Of a DNA stretch of 64,000 nucleotides, positions 17,465 to 26,878 are shown one piece after another. Position numbers and translations under genes: made by a program. How positions within the stretch are numbered: the first letter of the stretch is position 1; every line of letters begins with the position of its first letter. Origin of the DNA: AG41 sp036522815 (lineage in GTDB: Bacteria; Gemmatimonadota; Gemmatimonadetes; Gemmatimonadales; GWC2-71-9); NCBI GenBank assembly GCA_036522815.1, contig DATDFC010000119.1:1-64000 (forward strand). The letters are read 5' to 3'. A model generated the notes under the pieces. It searched no databases and was not told where the DNA came from. It saw only the letters and a list, made by a program, of their open reading frames with translations.

Positions 17465-17788
17465 CGTCTTGGCGCGCGCGGCGCGCCACTCGTCGCACGA
17501 CCGTTTGCGTGCCGCGCCGGGGTGAGTAAGCTGGGCACGCGCTCACCGACGAGAGCGTGCAGTTCGGGTCGCGCGTGGAGTCTGACGGCAACTCCCCCGA
17601 CCGGCCAACCCGGCGCGCGAGCGTCGGGTTTGGCGTTCCTGGAGCCGCGCGTTCGTCGCCGCGACGGCGGCCGCCCGTCGTGCGCACGTCGCGGCTCGTC
17701 GCAAATCCGTCGCCTCCACGGGCCGGGGTCCGTAGCGTGGCGGGAGTCGAGGAGTCCCTCCCATCCCGTCAGCCGAGGAGGACCCATC
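17465..17788 (+). other. Leader region of the SusC/SusD operon
   Basis: These 324 bp hold no convincing gene. The SusC frame stays open upstream, but the translation is Arg/Ser-rich and lacks a signal peptide. The region should contain the SusC promoter and, by position, possible LytTR sites. I see no clear -35/-10 pair. A strong Shine-Dalgarno (GAGGAGG at 17776-17782) marks the ATG at 17789. Confidence 0.5.
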
Positions 17789-20700
17789 ATGCGCTGCATC
17801 GTTCGAGGCTGGTTGGCCGCGACCGCAATCACGCTGCTGGTCGCGGCGCACGCGTACGCCCAGGAACCCGTGACCATCACCGGCAAGGTGACCAGCGACG
17901 CGGGGCTGCCGCTGGGGCAGGTCGAGGTCGCGCTCCCGACGCTGGGGCTCGGGGCGCTGACCAAGGACGACGGCGCCTACACGCTCGTCGTGCCGGGGGC
18001 GCGGGTGTCGGGCCAGACCGTCACGCTCGTGGCGCGGCGGCTGGGCTACAAGTCGCAGAGCGCCCAGGTGACGCTGAGCGCGGGAGGGGTGACGCACGAC
18101 TTCACGCTCGCCGCCAATCCCCTGCAGCTCGGTGAAGTCGTCGTGACCGGGGCCGGCACCGCCACCCAGACCGAAAAGCTCGGCAACGTCCGCAACAATG
18201 TCTCGTCCGACCTGATCCAGAAGGCGGGCGAGGCGAACATGGTCCAGGCGCTCGCCGGCAAGGCGCCCAACGTGACGGTGGTGCAGCAATCGGGCGATCC
18301 CGGCGCGGGCTCTTACATCAATATCCGAGGCACCAGCTCGATCCTGGGGGCGAACCAGCCGCTGTTCGTGGTGGACGGCGTCCCCATGGACAACTCCACC
18401 TTCTCGACGTCGAACTTTCTCGGGCCGGAGGATGCCGGCGGGACGCTCGCCCAGGCCGGGCAGACCGAAGGCACGGTCGCGACCAACCGCGCCGCCGATA
18501 TGAACCCGAACGACATCGAGTCCGTCGAGATCCTGAAGGGCCCGGCGGCGAGCGCGATCTATGGCGCCCGCGCGGCGGCGGGCGTGGTGCTCATCACCAC
18601 GAAGTCCGGCCGCTCCGGTCCGACCCGGTTCGCGTTCCGCTCGAGCAGCTCGTTCAACGACATCAACCACACCTACCCGCTGCAGACGCAGTACGGCCAG
18701 GGAACGCGGGGCATTCATGCCGACACCGCGCTGGGCGGTGACTGCGATGGTGGCGCGGGCATCTGCGCGCGCTCGTGGGGACCGCCGATACCGGCGGGGA
18801 ACGCCTTCGGCGCGCCGTTCGACCATGCGAACGAGCTGTATCAGGTGGGCCACACCTACGACAACGGCTTCACCGTGTCGGGCGGCAACGACCGGACCAC
18901 GTTCTATCTGTCCGGGGACTACAACTACGACCGTGGCGTGATCGTCGGCCCGAACGACGCGTTCTCCCGCACGACCGTGCGCGTGAAGGCGTCGCACCGG
19001 GTGGCGGACAACCTCAAGCTCGGCGGCGATCTGGCGTTCGCCGACACGCGCGGCAAGTACCTGCAGCGCGGCAACAACACCAACGGCGTGCAGCTGGGGT
19101 TCCTGCGCTCGCCGCCCGATTTCAACAACCAGCCGTATTTCGTGATCACGCCCAACGGCAGTACGCAGCAGCGCTCGTTTTTCGGGATGCGCCACCCGAC
19201 CGACGCCACGCTCGGCGACGACCGCATCTTCGACAATCCATTCTGGACCATCTACGAGGCCCAGAACAGCTCGGACGTGGGACGCGTGTACGGCAACGTG
19301 AATGCGGAATACCTGCCGACCTCCTGGCTCAAGCTCAACTACACGCTGGGCGCCGATCACGCGGCGGACGAGCGGCTCGAGGGATGCGCCATCACGTCGG
19401 CGTCGCCGTGCGTCGACGGGCGGGTGATCGAAGGCAAGATCGTCACGTATGCCATCGACCATAACCTCACCGCCACCGCGACCTACACGCTCAATCCCGA
19501 TCTCGGCGGCACCCTCACCGTCGGCCAGAACCTGAGCACACGCAACCAGCGCACCCTGGGGAACGTGGGTCGCACGCTGGTGGCGCCGCAGCCCTTCAAG
19601 GCCTCGAATACGGTGGCGCGGGACCCGGTGCTCGACCAGGAGCAGGTGATCCACGACGCGTCGTGGTTCGGCCAGGGGACCCTGGACGTGAAGAGTCAGC
19701 TGTACCTGACCGCCGCATTGCGGAACGACGGCTCGTCCACCTTCGGGCGCTCGAACCTGCGCAGCTGGTTCCCGAAAGGGAGCGCGGCCTGGGAATTCGT
19801 CAAGGCCATCGGGGCGACACCCTGGCTGTCGTACGGCAAGGCCCGCGTCGCGTACGGGCAGGCCGGACAGGAGCCGTTGCCGTACTTCACCTCGCAGACG
19901 CTGTCAGAAGCGCTCTTCATCACGGGCATCTCGCAGGGCACGGCCAACACGCCGACGCAGAACGGGCTGGGCGGCATGGTGACGCGCTCCGAGCTGAAAG
20001 CGGCGCCGGCGCTCAAACCCGAGCGCTCCAAGGAATTCGAGGCGGGTCTGGACCTCGGCTTCTTCAAGGACCGGGCCGACGCCAGCATCACGTGGTACGA
20101 CAAGAAATCCACCGACGTGATCCTGCCCGAGCCGCTGCCCGTGTCCACGGGCTACTTCGCGCAGGGGTCGAACGCGGCGTCGATCCAGAATCGCGGCTGG
20201 GAGGTGTCGCTCAACGTGCGGCCGCTGCAGCAGGCCGACTACGGATGGGACGTGGGCCTGCAGTGGGCCCGCAACCGCAACAAAGTGCTGTCGCTCGGCG
20301 CGGGCGAGCAGTTCATCGTGATCGGCGACTTCAACAACCAGGTGGCGATGGTGGGTCAGCCGATCGGTGTGTACCTGGGCAGCGGCTTCCTGCGGTGCGG
20401 CGTGTCCAACGGCACGACCAACGCGGTCCCCGTGGCCGGTGGCGGCAGCGACAGCCTCGGCGCCGTATGCCAGGGCCACCCCCGGGGCGCGCTGTACATC
20501 GACCCCAACGGGTTCCCAGTTCAGGACCCCGACCCGCGCATCGTCCAGGACCCGAACTACGACTGGACCGGCAGCATCCGCTCCTCCGTGCGATACAAGA
20601 AAATCCAGGTCTCCGGACTGCTCGACATCCGGCACGGCGGCCAGATCTGGAACGGCACCAAAGGGGCGCTGTGGAGCTACGGCACCCACAAAGACACCGA

Positions 20701-21151
20701 GCAGCGGGCCGTCTGCACCGCGCGCACCGAGACCGGCTGCACAGGCAACACGAAGGTCTTCGGCCAGGGCGGCTGGTATGACGGTCCGGTCGTGGGGCCG
20801 GGGGCCGGCGTTGCGGCCCCGATCGGCGAGTACTGGTACCGGGACGTGGCCGGCTGTCCGTTCGTCGGCATCGACGAGCCCTGCATCGAGGACGCGGGGT
20901 TCGTGAAGCTACGCGAGATCTCCCTCACCTACACGCTCGACGCACCGTGGGTGCAGCGCTCGCTCGGGTTCACGAGCATCGATCTGCGCGTCTCCGGTCG
21001 CAATCTCCACACCTGGACCAACTACACCGGCTACGATCCCGAGACGAACCTGGGCGGGGCGATCTCAGCGGGATTGGGCGCCGGCGGCGTGGACTATTTC
21101 AACAACCCGCAGACGCGCTCGTTCGCGTTTTCGGTCACTCTCAACCACTAG
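17789..21151 (+). CDS. SusC/RagA-family TonB-linked outer membrane protein
   Basis: The 1120-aa protein has a signal peptide (residues 1 to about 25, ending AYAQ). A carboxypeptidase-like domain follows (VTITGKVTSDAGLPLGQVEV, GAYTLVVPG), then the SusC-specific plug: EVVVTGAGT, VVQQSGDPGAGSYINIRG, NQPLFVVDGVPMDN and IESVEILKGPAASAIYGARAAAGVVLITTKSG. The rest is a 22-strand-type barrel ending FAFSVTLNH. SusC proteins form the channel of a lidded outer-membrane importer for glycans or peptides, with SusD as the lid. The SusD gene follows after 18 bp. The start was set at 17789 by the GAGGAGG ribosome site and the signal peptide. The substrate is not evident, since no glycoside hydrolase is nearby. 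Confidence 0.95.
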   Translation: MRCIVRGWLAATAITLLVAAHAYAQEPVTITGKVTSDAGLPLGQVEVALPTLGLGALTKDDGAYTLVVPGARVSGQTVTLVARRLGYKSQSAQVTLSAGGVTHDFTLAANPLQLGEVVVTGAGTATQTEKLGNVRNNVSSDLIQKAGEANMVQALAGKAPNVTVVQQSGDPGAGSYINIRGTSSILGANQPLFVVDGVPMDNSTFSTSNFLGPEDAGGTLAQAGQTEGTVATNRAADMNPNDIESVEILKGPAASAIYGARAAAGVVLITTKSGRSGPTRFAFRSSSSFNDINHTYPLQTQYGQGTRGIHADTALGGDCDGGAGICARSWGPPIPAGNAFGAPFDHANELYQVGHTYDNGFTVSGGNDRTTFYLSGDYNYDRGVIVGPNDAFSRTTVRVKASHRVADNLKLGGDLAFADTRGKYLQRGNNTNGVQLGFLRSPPDFNNQPYFVITPNGSTQQRSFFGMRHPTDATLGDDRIFDNPFWTIYEAQNSSDVGRVYGNVNAEYLPTSWLKLNYTLGADHAADERLEGCAITSASPCVDGRVIEGKIVTYAIDHNLTATATYTLNPDLGGTLTVGQNLSTRNQRTLGNVGRTLVAPQPFKASNTVARDPVLDQEQVIHDASWFGQGTLDVKSQLYLTAALRNDGSSTFGRSNLRSWFPKGSAAWEFVKAIGATPWLSYGKARVAYGQAGQEPLPYFTSQTLSEALFITGISQGTANTPTQNGLGGMVTRSELKAAPALKPERSKEFEAGLDLGFFKDRADASITWYDKKSTDVILPEPLPVSTGYFAQGSNAASIQNRGWEVSLNVRPLQQADYGWDVGLQWARNRNKVLSLGAGEQFIVIGDFNNQVAMVGQPIGVYLGSGFLRCGVSNGTTNAVPVAGGGSDSLGAVCQGHPRGALYIDPNGFPVQDPDPRIVQDPNYDWTGSIRSSVRYKKIQVSGLLDIRHGGQIWNGTKGALWSYGTHKDTEQRAVCTARTETGCTGNTKVFGQGGWYDGPVVGPGAGVAAPIGEYWYRDVAGCPFVGIDEPCIEDAGFVKLREISLTYTLDAPWVQRSLGFTSIDLRVSGRNLHTWTNYTGYDPETNLGGAISAGLGAGGVDYFNNPQTRSFAFSVTLNH

Positions 21152-21169
21152 CCCCGAGGAGACCGCCTT

Positions 21170-22621
21170 ATGCGTCGCAACAAGACTGTCGCGCTCGTGT
21201 CACTGGGCCTGCTCCTCGGGACGGCGGGCTGTGACGCGTTCCTCACCGGCAACAAGCTGTCCGAGAACCCCAATCAGCCGACGGCGGCAGCGATCCAGCC
21301 GCTGTTCGTGGGCGTCCAGGCGGGCCAGTTCACGCTCCAGGAAGCCACGGCGGCGATGATGACGTGCATGTGGGTGCAGGCCTGCGGCGCGACCAACGGC
21401 CGCTTCGTGGAGCAGGCGGGACACTACGTGTTCGGCGAGACCTCCAACACCGCCGCCAACTTCGGAGACTGGCTCCAGACCTACGGCGGGGGCGGGCTGG
21501 TCGACATCCGCCGCGTCAAGGCCCTGGCCCGCGCCGCCGGCGACTCGACCTGGGTGGGCATCGCGAAAGTGTGGGAGGCCCTGACGATCGGGACGGCCTC
21601 CGACCTGTGGGGGGATATTCCCTATTCCGGCGTCGACACCAGCACGACGAACCCCCCGCTCGACAGTCGCTTCGCCATCCTGGCGGCGCTCCAGACCCTG
21701 CTGGATGAGGCGATCGCGGAGCTGCAGACCGGTGTCGGTCCCGGGCCGGCGATCCGGGACCTGATCTACGACCCGCTCGGCGATCAGACCGCCGCCGGCC
21801 AGCGGGCGCTGTGGCTCCGGGCGGCGTGGACGCTCAAGGCCCGCTATTACATGCACACCGCCGAGTCGCTGGGGGTACCGGCGTATACCGCCGCCATCGG
21901 CGCCGCGCTGCAAGGCATCAACGACCCCTCAGGCGCCGGCGATTTCAAGTCGTTCCACACCAAGGTCACGGCGGAGCGCAACATGTGGAACCAGTTCCAG
22001 ACCACGTCCGGGTTCGGTGGTGACCTCGAAGCCGGCAAGGCGCTGGTGGACTATATGAACGCCCGCAACGATCCGCGGCGCGCCGCCTATTTCTGTCAGA
22101 ACGCGCTGGGTGGGTACGGCGGCGATGATTTCAACGTCGTGGTCAACGCGGATTCGGTCTCCAACTTCGCGTGCCTCCCGCCGCGCTTCGCCCCGGATGC
22201 GCGCATCCCCTATGTCAGCTACGCCGAGAACGAGCTGATCCTGGCCGAGGCGTATGCCGCCACCGGCGACACCGCGAGCGCCCGCGTGCATCTCAACAAC
22301 CAGCTCGCCACGGTGCCGCTGCCCGCGGTGGCGAGCGGGCTGAGCGCGGCCGCGCTGCGCGATACCGTCATGATGGAGAAGTACGTCGCGCTGTTCCAGA
22401 ATATCGAGACGATCAACGACTACCGCCGCACCTGCATTCCGGCGATCACGCCGGCGACCAACGGCCAGGGATTCACCCATGTCCCGGGGCGGCTCTACTA
22501 CCCGCAGGCGGAGCGCAACACGAACACCAACATCCCCGATCCGAGCGCTCAGCTGGCGACGCACGGCTTCCGCAACAAGGGGGACGTGCACGCGTGCCAG
22601 GGCAGCGACGCGCTTCCATGA
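21170..22621 (+). CDS. SusD/RagB-family nutrient-binding lipoprotein
   Basis: The 483-aa lipoprotein starts MRRNKTVALVSLGLLLGTAGC (lipid Cys at 21), followed by the typical DAFLTGNKLSENPNQPT. The body contains the TPR-like SusD framework: VKALARAAGDSTWVGIAKVWEA, TASDLWGDIPYSG, YVSYAENELILAEAYAATGD and the C-terminal EKYVALFQNIETINDYRRT. These are hallmark SusD features. It binds substrate at the cell surface over the SusC channel. It follows SusC by 18 bp with an intervening GAGGAGA ribosome site, and its stop overlaps the next start (ATGA). Confidence 0.93.
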   Translation: MRRNKTVALVSLGLLLGTAGCDAFLTGNKLSENPNQPTAAAIQPLFVGVQAGQFTLQEATAAMMTCMWVQACGATNGRFVEQAGHYVFGETSNTAANFGDWLQTYGGGGLVDIRRVKALARAAGDSTWVGIAKVWEALTIGTASDLWGDIPYSGVDTSTTNPPLDSRFAILAALQTLLDEAIAELQTGVGPGPAIRDLIYDPLGDQTAAGQRALWLRAAWTLKARYYMHTAESLGVPAYTAAIGAALQGINDPSGAGDFKSFHTKVTAERNMWNQFQTTSGFGGDLEAGKALVDYMNARNDPRRAAYFCQNALGGYGGDDFNVVVNADSVSNFACLPPRFAPDARIPYVSYAENELILAEAYAATGDTASARVHLNNQLATVPLPAVASGLSAAALRDTVMMEKYVALFQNIETINDYRRTCIPAITPATNGQGFTHVPGRLYYPQAERNTNTNIPDPSAQLATHGFRNKGDVHACQGSDALP

Positions 22622-23064
22622 GCCGATGGTCGATCGTGGTCGTGGTGCTCGGCGCGGGGACGGGGTGCTACGACTACCACCCGCTCACGACGCCGAGCCC
22701 CGACCCGGGCAGCTACGTGGCGGCCACGCTCACGGAGGCAGGCTCGGCCGATCTGGCGCGTTACGTGGGGCCGGAGGTGTTCGTGGTGCGGGGGCGCTAT
22801 CTCGGCATGGGCGACGCCGGGCTCCTCGTGTCCGTGTCGTCAGTGGAGCTCAAGCGCGGCACCGAGGTGTCGTGGGCGGGTGAGACGATCGTGCTGCCAC
22901 GCGCTGCGGTCGCAGCGGTCGATGTGAGGCGCTTGGCGAAGGGCCGCACGGTCCTGCTCGCGGGTGCGGGCGCAGGCGGCCTGGTGTTCACGACGCTGGC
23001 ATTCTCGCTAGTCGGGAGCAGCTACGCCGTCGTGGCGGGAGGCGGCCACTCAGGCAAGCATTAG
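22618..23064 (+). CDS. Small hypothetical lipoprotein of the SusCD operon
   Basis: The 148-aa protein starts MSRWSIVVVVLGAGTGC, a lipoprotein signal with Cys17. It then has a beta-rich region of about 80 residues (ARYVGPEVFVVRGRYLG, GLLVSVSSVELKRGTEVSWAGETIVLPRAAV) and one C-terminal membrane segment (VLLAGAGAGGLVFTTLAFSLVG). The ATGA overlap with SusD shows translational coupling. I recognise no family. Its last 15 bp overlap the end of the convergent carrier-protein gene. Confidence 0.7.
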   Translation: MSRWSIVVVVLGAGTGCYDYHPLTTPSPDPGSYVAATLTEAGSADLARYVGPEVFVVRGRYLGMGDAGLLVSVSSVELKRGTEVSWAGETIVLPRAAVAAVDVRRLAKGRTVLLAGAGAGGLVFTTLAFSLVGSSYAVVAGGGHSGKH

Positions 23065-23304
23065 GCGCTTCGCGGCCACGAACTGGGCGATGCGACGCAC
23101 GGTGCGAAAGTCGTCGATCTCGAGCTCGTCGAACGCGAGGCGGAAGCCGAACTGCTCTTCCAGGATCGCGAGCAGCTTGACGAACAGCAGCGAGTCGACC
23201 ACGCCGGCTTGAAACAGGTCCAAGTCCGGCGATGGCACCTCGACCTCGAGCCGCTCCGCGAACAGCCGCGTGATGCTGGTTTCGAGCTCTTGCGCCTCAG
23301 TCAT
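23050..23304 (-). CDS. Acyl/peptidyl carrier protein (1)
   Basis: The 84-aa protein is a phosphopantetheine-binding carrier. The attachment Ser is in GVVDSLLFVKLL, flanked by helices typical of the fold (ETSITRLFAERLEV, EEQFGFRLAFDELEIDDFRTV). It begins MTEAQELE at 23304, overlapping the end of the GNAT gene by 8 bp. It is the last gene of the minus-strand biosynthetic operon. The DSLL variation differs from DSVG of the second carrier protein, so the two probably hold different intermediates. Confidence 0.88.
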   Translation of the reverse strand: MTEAQELETSITRLFAERLEVEVPSPDLDLFQAGVVDSLLFVKLLAILEEQFGFRLAFDELEIDDFRTVRRIAQFVAAKRLMLA

Positions 23305-23806
23305 CGGGTACGTGCTCCGTCGCCAGCAGGTCGTACAGCAGTCGGTCGTACGGCTTGCCGTCGATCCAATGGCAGCGCCGCTGGCGTCCAATGAAGCGGA
23401 AGTGCAGGTGCTCGAGCGCGCGCCGCGACGGCACGTTGATCTCCACGGTCCATGCGCCGACCGCTTCGAGCCCCAGCTCCTGGAAACCATACGTCAGGAT
23501 GCGGGACGCGGCGCGCCGCGCGAAGCCGCCATGGCGCTTGCGTCCCAGCACGGCCCACAGCGATCCGGCCGTTTTGAAACGGCGATCCACGTTCGACAGG
23601 CCCACCACGCCGATCGGCAGGTCGCTGTCGTCCGGCGTGAACACGCGCAGCACATGCAGATCCCGCTGCGTCATGACCTTGAGCGACACCGCCGTGGGAG
23701 CGAGGATGCCGTTCCCGAAGTCCAACCACTTGGAATTCTCCTCCCGCCCGAGCCAGCTCGCGACGAGCTCGATCAACTCGGGATTGTCGAGCGGCAACAG
23801 CTTCAT
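23297..23806 (-). CDS. GNAT-family N-acyltransferase
   Basis: The 169-aa form starting MKLLPLDNPEL at 23806 is a GNAT acyltransferase of the RimJ/RimL-like type. Visible blocks are PIGVVGLSNVDRRFKTAGSLWAVLGRKRHGGFARRAASRILTYGF (acyl-CoA or carrier binding region), LEAVGAWTVEINVPSRRALEHLHFRFIGRQR and a C-terminal DRLLYDLLATE. The frame is open further upstream (to 23950), but the added 48 residues are atypical. It overlaps the downstream carrier-protein start by 8 bp. In this cluster it probably acylates a carrier-bound or free amine intermediate; that is inference. Confidence 0.75.
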   Translation of the reverse strand: MKLLPLDNPELIELVASWLGREENSKWLDFGNGILAPTAVSLKVMTQRDLHVLRVFTPDDSDLPIGVVGLSNVDRRFKTAGSLWAVLGRKRHGGFARRAASRILTYGFQELGLEAVGAWTVEINVPSRRALEHLHFRFIGRQRRCHWIDGKPYDRLLYDLLATEHVPDD

Positions 23807-23982
23807 ATCGGGCGTAACCTCGCAGGGTTCGGGCCATGCTGGCCGTTTGCCCGACGCGTCGTAAGTGCGCCACGCGCTTGCGCAACGCGGCGATTGTGGC
23901 GGAGCGGCAACAGGCGGGACGCACCAACCTGGGTCGGTGCGTTGAACCACTATGCAGCGAGGCGGGGCAGAAACGGGCCGGC
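23807..23982 (-). other. Spacer inside the biosynthetic operon
   Basis: These 176 bp lie between the second carrier-protein gene (ending 23983) and the chosen GNAT start. About 144 bp could be an N-terminal extension of the GNAT protein (start at 23950). I see no other gene or clear terminator. Confidence 0.4.
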
Positions 23983-24243
23983 TCAGCTCTGCGCGGCGGC
24001 CCGTCGTTCGGCGATGTAGGCGGCGATGGCGGCGAGCGAACGGAAGTGCTCGACTTCCACGTCGTCCAGCTCGACGCGGAGCCCGAAGCGCTTCTCGAGC
24101 TGTACCAGCAGCTCCACGAACCCCACCGAGTCGAGCCGTCCGGTCGCCAGCAGGTCGGTGTCCGGCGACGGGACTTCGACACCGAGCCGCTTGGTGAACA
24201 GCGTCGTCAGCTCGGCCTGCAGGGAATCGGTCACCAGCGTCAT
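23983..24243 (-). CDS. Acyl/peptidyl carrier protein (2)
   Basis: This 86-aa phosphopantetheine carrier has the attachment motif RLDSVGFVELL, with typical flanking helices (AELTTLFTKRLGVEV, EKRFGLRVELDDVEVEHFRSL). It starts MTLVTDSLQ, overlapping the adenylation-enzyme stop by 4 bp (ATGA). Strict translational coupling suggests that this is the carrier loaded by the adenylation enzyme. Confidence 0.9.
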   Translation of the reverse strand: MTLVTDSLQAELTTLFTKRLGVEVPSPDTDLLATGRLDSVGFVELLVQLEKRFGLRVELDDVEVEHFRSLAAIAAYIAERRAAAQS

Positions 24244-25850
24244 GGCGTGCTCACCGCCTCCGGGGCGAACAGCTCCTTGAGCCGACGACGATCGATCTTG
24301 CCGTTGCTGGTCTTGGGCAGCTCTTCGAACGCGAGCCAGCGGGACGGCAGCATGTACGACGGCAGCGCCTGCGCCACAGCTTCGCGCAGCGAGGCCGGCG
24401 TGACCGCCGTGCCCTTCTCAACGGCCGGCACGTACGCGCAGCAGATGGCGACACCATCGAAGTCCTGAGTAGCGACGCCCACGACAGCGCATTCGCGCAG
24501 CGTTCCGAGCGCGTGCAGGGCCGTCTCGATCTCTCCCAGCTCCACCCGGTAGCCACGCGTCTTGATCTGCGAATCGGCCCGCCCGAGGAAGCGCACCAGG
24601 CCATCCGCCCCGACGCTCGCGAGGTCGCCGGTGCGGTAGACGCGGTCGCCCGGCATCGCGCTTCCCGGGTAGGGCAAGAACGCCGCGCGCGTCTTCTCGG
24701 GGTCGCGCCAGTACCCGGGAGAAAGTCCCGCGCCCCGGATGTAGAGGTCTCCCACCTCGCCCGCGGGCACCGGCCGGAGTGCTTCGTCCAGCACCAGCAG
24801 CTCCTCGCCGCCGCACGCGCGCCCGATGGGGATCGTCTCGTCCTCGCTCGCGGGGCAGGCTGGTAGCGTGTAATAGCTGCTGGCGATCGTGGCTTCGGTG
24901 GGGCCGTACAGGTTGGTGAACGTGGCGTGCGGCACGCGCTGCATCCAGTAGATCAGCGCCGGGGTGGGGAACACCTCGCCGCACCACAGCACGCGCTTGA
25001 GCGACGGGAAGTCGCCCTGTTTCACCACGGCGAACTTCGCCATGTAGTTCAACGCCGAGGGGACCGAGAACCACTGCGTCAGCTGCGCCCGGCGAATCAG
25101 CTCCGCGAGCTTGTGGGGCAGCAGGTTCAGCTCCGGCGGCACGAGGTGGAGCTCGGCGCCGGCCGCGAACGTCCCGAACATGTCGAATGTTGACAGGTCG
25201 AAATGGAGCGGCGGATGCGCCGAGATGCGGTCGCTGGCCGTCGTGCCGAAGTAGGGCACCGCCCACTCGATGAAGCAGCGCACGTTGGCGTGCGTGATCA
25301 TCACGCCCTTGGGCGTCCCGGTCGATCCCGACGTAAAGAGGATGTGCGCGCCGTCACTCGCGCTGTTCTGGTAGGCCAGGGGCTCGGCCGAGTAGCCCGC
25401 CAGGTCGGCCGCGGCAAACTGCGGCTCCACGCCGCGCGGCGGCGGCGTGGCGTCGAGCCACCCGACCGCGTGGGTCCGCGCGAACTCGGGGGAGGCGAAC
25501 AGCCGCTCGAGCGTGGGGCCGACGGCGCCACCCGCCAGGATCCAGCGATTGTCGCACGCGGCGATCATCTTCTCGGCGCGCGCGACGGGACTGCCGGGGT
25601 CGAGGGGCACGTACATCGCGTCGGCCTTGAGCGCCGCGAGGATGGCGACGATCGTCTCCGGCGACTTGGGGCTCAGCAGGCATACCCGGTCGCCGCGCGC
25701 ACAGCCGGCGTCCTTGAGGAGGCGCGCCAGCCGGTTGCTTTGGGCCTCGAGCTCGCCGTACGTGACGCGCCGCTCCTGAAACACGAGCGCCCCGGCGTCG
25801 GGGCGCCGGCTCGCCTGCTCGGTCACCCACTCCTGCAGCAGGCCACTCAC
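24240..25850 (-). CDS. Stand-alone amino-acid adenylation enzyme (NRPS A-domain family)
   Basis: The 536-aa protein activates a carboxylic acid, probably an amino acid, as AMP ester and loads it on a carrier protein. Core motifs are LLSPKSPETIVAILA (A2), ILFTSGSTGTPKGVMITH (A3), HFDLSTFDMFG (A4), NLYGPTEATIASS (A5), GELYIRG-like GDLYIRGAGLSPGYW (A6), YRTGDLA (A7), GYRVELGEIE (A8) and KTSNGKIDRR (A10 Lys). By alignment to GrsA by eye, the ten-residue pocket reads D-L-F-F-L-C-L-I-A-K, a hydrophobic pocket. I chose the GTG at 25850, which overlaps the upstream stop as GTGA; an ATG at 25880 is also possible. Confidence 0.88.
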   Translation of the reverse strand: MSGLLQEWVTEQASRRPDAGALVFQERRVTYGELEAQSNRLARLLKDAGCARGDRVCLLSPKSPETIVAILAALKADAMYVPLDPGSPVARAEKMIAACDNRWILAGGAVGPTLERLFASPEFARTHAVGWLDATPPPRGVEPQFAAADLAGYSAEPLAYQNSASDGAHILFTSGSTGTPKGVMITHANVRCFIEWAVPYFGTTASDRISAHPPLHFDLSTFDMFGTFAAGAELHLVPPELNLLPHKLAELIRRAQLTQWFSVPSALNYMAKFAVVKQGDFPSLKRVLWCGEVFPTPALIYWMQRVPHATFTNLYGPTEATIASSYYTLPACPASEDETIPIGRACGGEELLVLDEALRPVPAGEVGDLYIRGAGLSPGYWRDPEKTRAAFLPYPGSAMPGDRVYRTGDLASVGADGLVRFLGRADSQIKTRGYRVELGEIETALHALGTLRECAVVGVATQDFDGVAICCAYVPAVEKGTAVTPASLREAVAQALPSYMLPSRWLAFEELPKTSNGKIDRRRLKELFAPEAVSTP

Positions 25851-26878
25851 GGCGTCACGCGAGCCGCGGCACGCTCGCATACCACGCCGATGTGCTCCAA
25901 CTCCTCCGGGCTGGCCGGCACGTCGAGGATGATCGTGCGGTAGCCCACACCGACATAGCGTGCCACCTCGTCGGCCACCCGCTCATAGCTCCCGACCAGG
26001 TACGGGCAGAACGTCTTGTAGTTTTCGAACGGCAGCATCCAGTAGGGTTGCTCGGCGTCCCCACCTGTCGTGGTCTCGCCGATCTTCGACAGCTGCTTGT
26101 GCCATTCCGAATCGGACACCTTCATCGCCAGCTGGTGAGTGAGCTGGCCCTTGCGGTCCTCCGGGAAGCGGGCGCGCGCTACCGCCCACGCCTCGGCCGC
26201 GTCCTCGCGCGCGATGATCCCGATGCGGATACCGAGGGCGGCGGCGTCGATCTGGGGCCCCGCCTCGTACTCCGAGACCGGCTTGGGGTAGCGCACCGCG
26301 AGGGCGCCGAGCTGCCGGGCCGCTGCCAACCCCGCCTCAGACGATCCCGAGACGAACACCCCCGGCTTGAGGGCGGGATCGAGCGGCGGTGTCATCTTCA
26401 CGTTGGTGACACGGTAATAGCGCCCGTCCAGCGTCACCGGCTTCGGGCTGCCGAGCAGCTGCATGATGAGCCCGGTGTACTCAACCAGCCGGGTGTAGCG
26501 CTCGTCGTGCGGCGTGCGATCGTCCAGCGCTTCGAGATCGTTCTTGAAGCCGCCCGCCACCATGTTGAGATAGATGCGGCGCCCGTGCAGGAACGCGAGG
26601 GTGGCGACCATCTTGGCCACGCTATAGGGATGCATGTACACCGGCTGGACCGCCACCAGCGGGCAGAGCCGGTGCGTGTGGGTGATGACGTCCTGCGCGA
26701 TGAGCCACGGGTCGACCAGCCCGTTGTCCGTGTACACGAGGATCCCCTCGCACCCGGCGGCGTCGCTCCAGCGGGCGATGTCCAGCACCTCCCGCCGGTA
26801 GACCAGGGGGGAGGCCGTGTATGACGGCGGGCAGGTCGCGAATACCTTCAATCCGGACTCGATGAGTCGAGTGGTCAT
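25847..26878 (-). CDS. LLM-class (luciferase-like) flavin-dependent monooxygenase
   Basis: The 343-aa protein is a TIM-barrel flavin or F420-dependent oxidoreductase of the SsuD/luciferase-like superfamily. Typical blocks are ARWSDAAGCEGILVYTDNGLVDPWLIAQDVITHTHRLCPLVAVQPVYMHPYSVAKMVATLAFLHG, YLNMVAGGFKNDL, RYTRLVEYTGLIMQLL and VFVSGSSEAGLAAARQLG. In natural-product loci such enzymes hydroxylate amines or oxidise carrier-bound substrates. It is the first gene of the minus-strand operon and diverges from the carbamoyltransferase gene. The GTGA overlap couples it to the adenylation enzyme. Confidence 0.87.
   Translation of the reverse strand: MTTRLIESGLKVFATCPPSYTASPLVYRREVLDIARWSDAAGCEGILVYTDNGLVDPWLIAQDVITHTHRLCPLVAVQPVYMHPYSVAKMVATLAFLHGRRIYLNMVAGGFKNDLEALDDRTPHDERYTRLVEYTGLIMQLLGSPKPVTLDGRYYRVTNVKMTPPLDPALKPGVFVSGSSEAGLAAARQLGALAVRYPKPVSEYEAGPQIDAAALGIRIGIIAREDAAEAWAVARARFPEDRKGQLTHQLAMKVSDSEWHKQLSKIGETTTGGDAEQPYWMLPFENYKTFCPYLVGSYERVADEVARYVGVGYRTIILDVPASPEELEHIGVVCERAAARVTP

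Noticed and set aside
17522..17788. N-terminal extension of SusC to 17522
   Set aside because: The extra 89 residues are Arg/Ser-rich and precede the real signal peptide; the strong GAGGAGG site supports the start at 17789.
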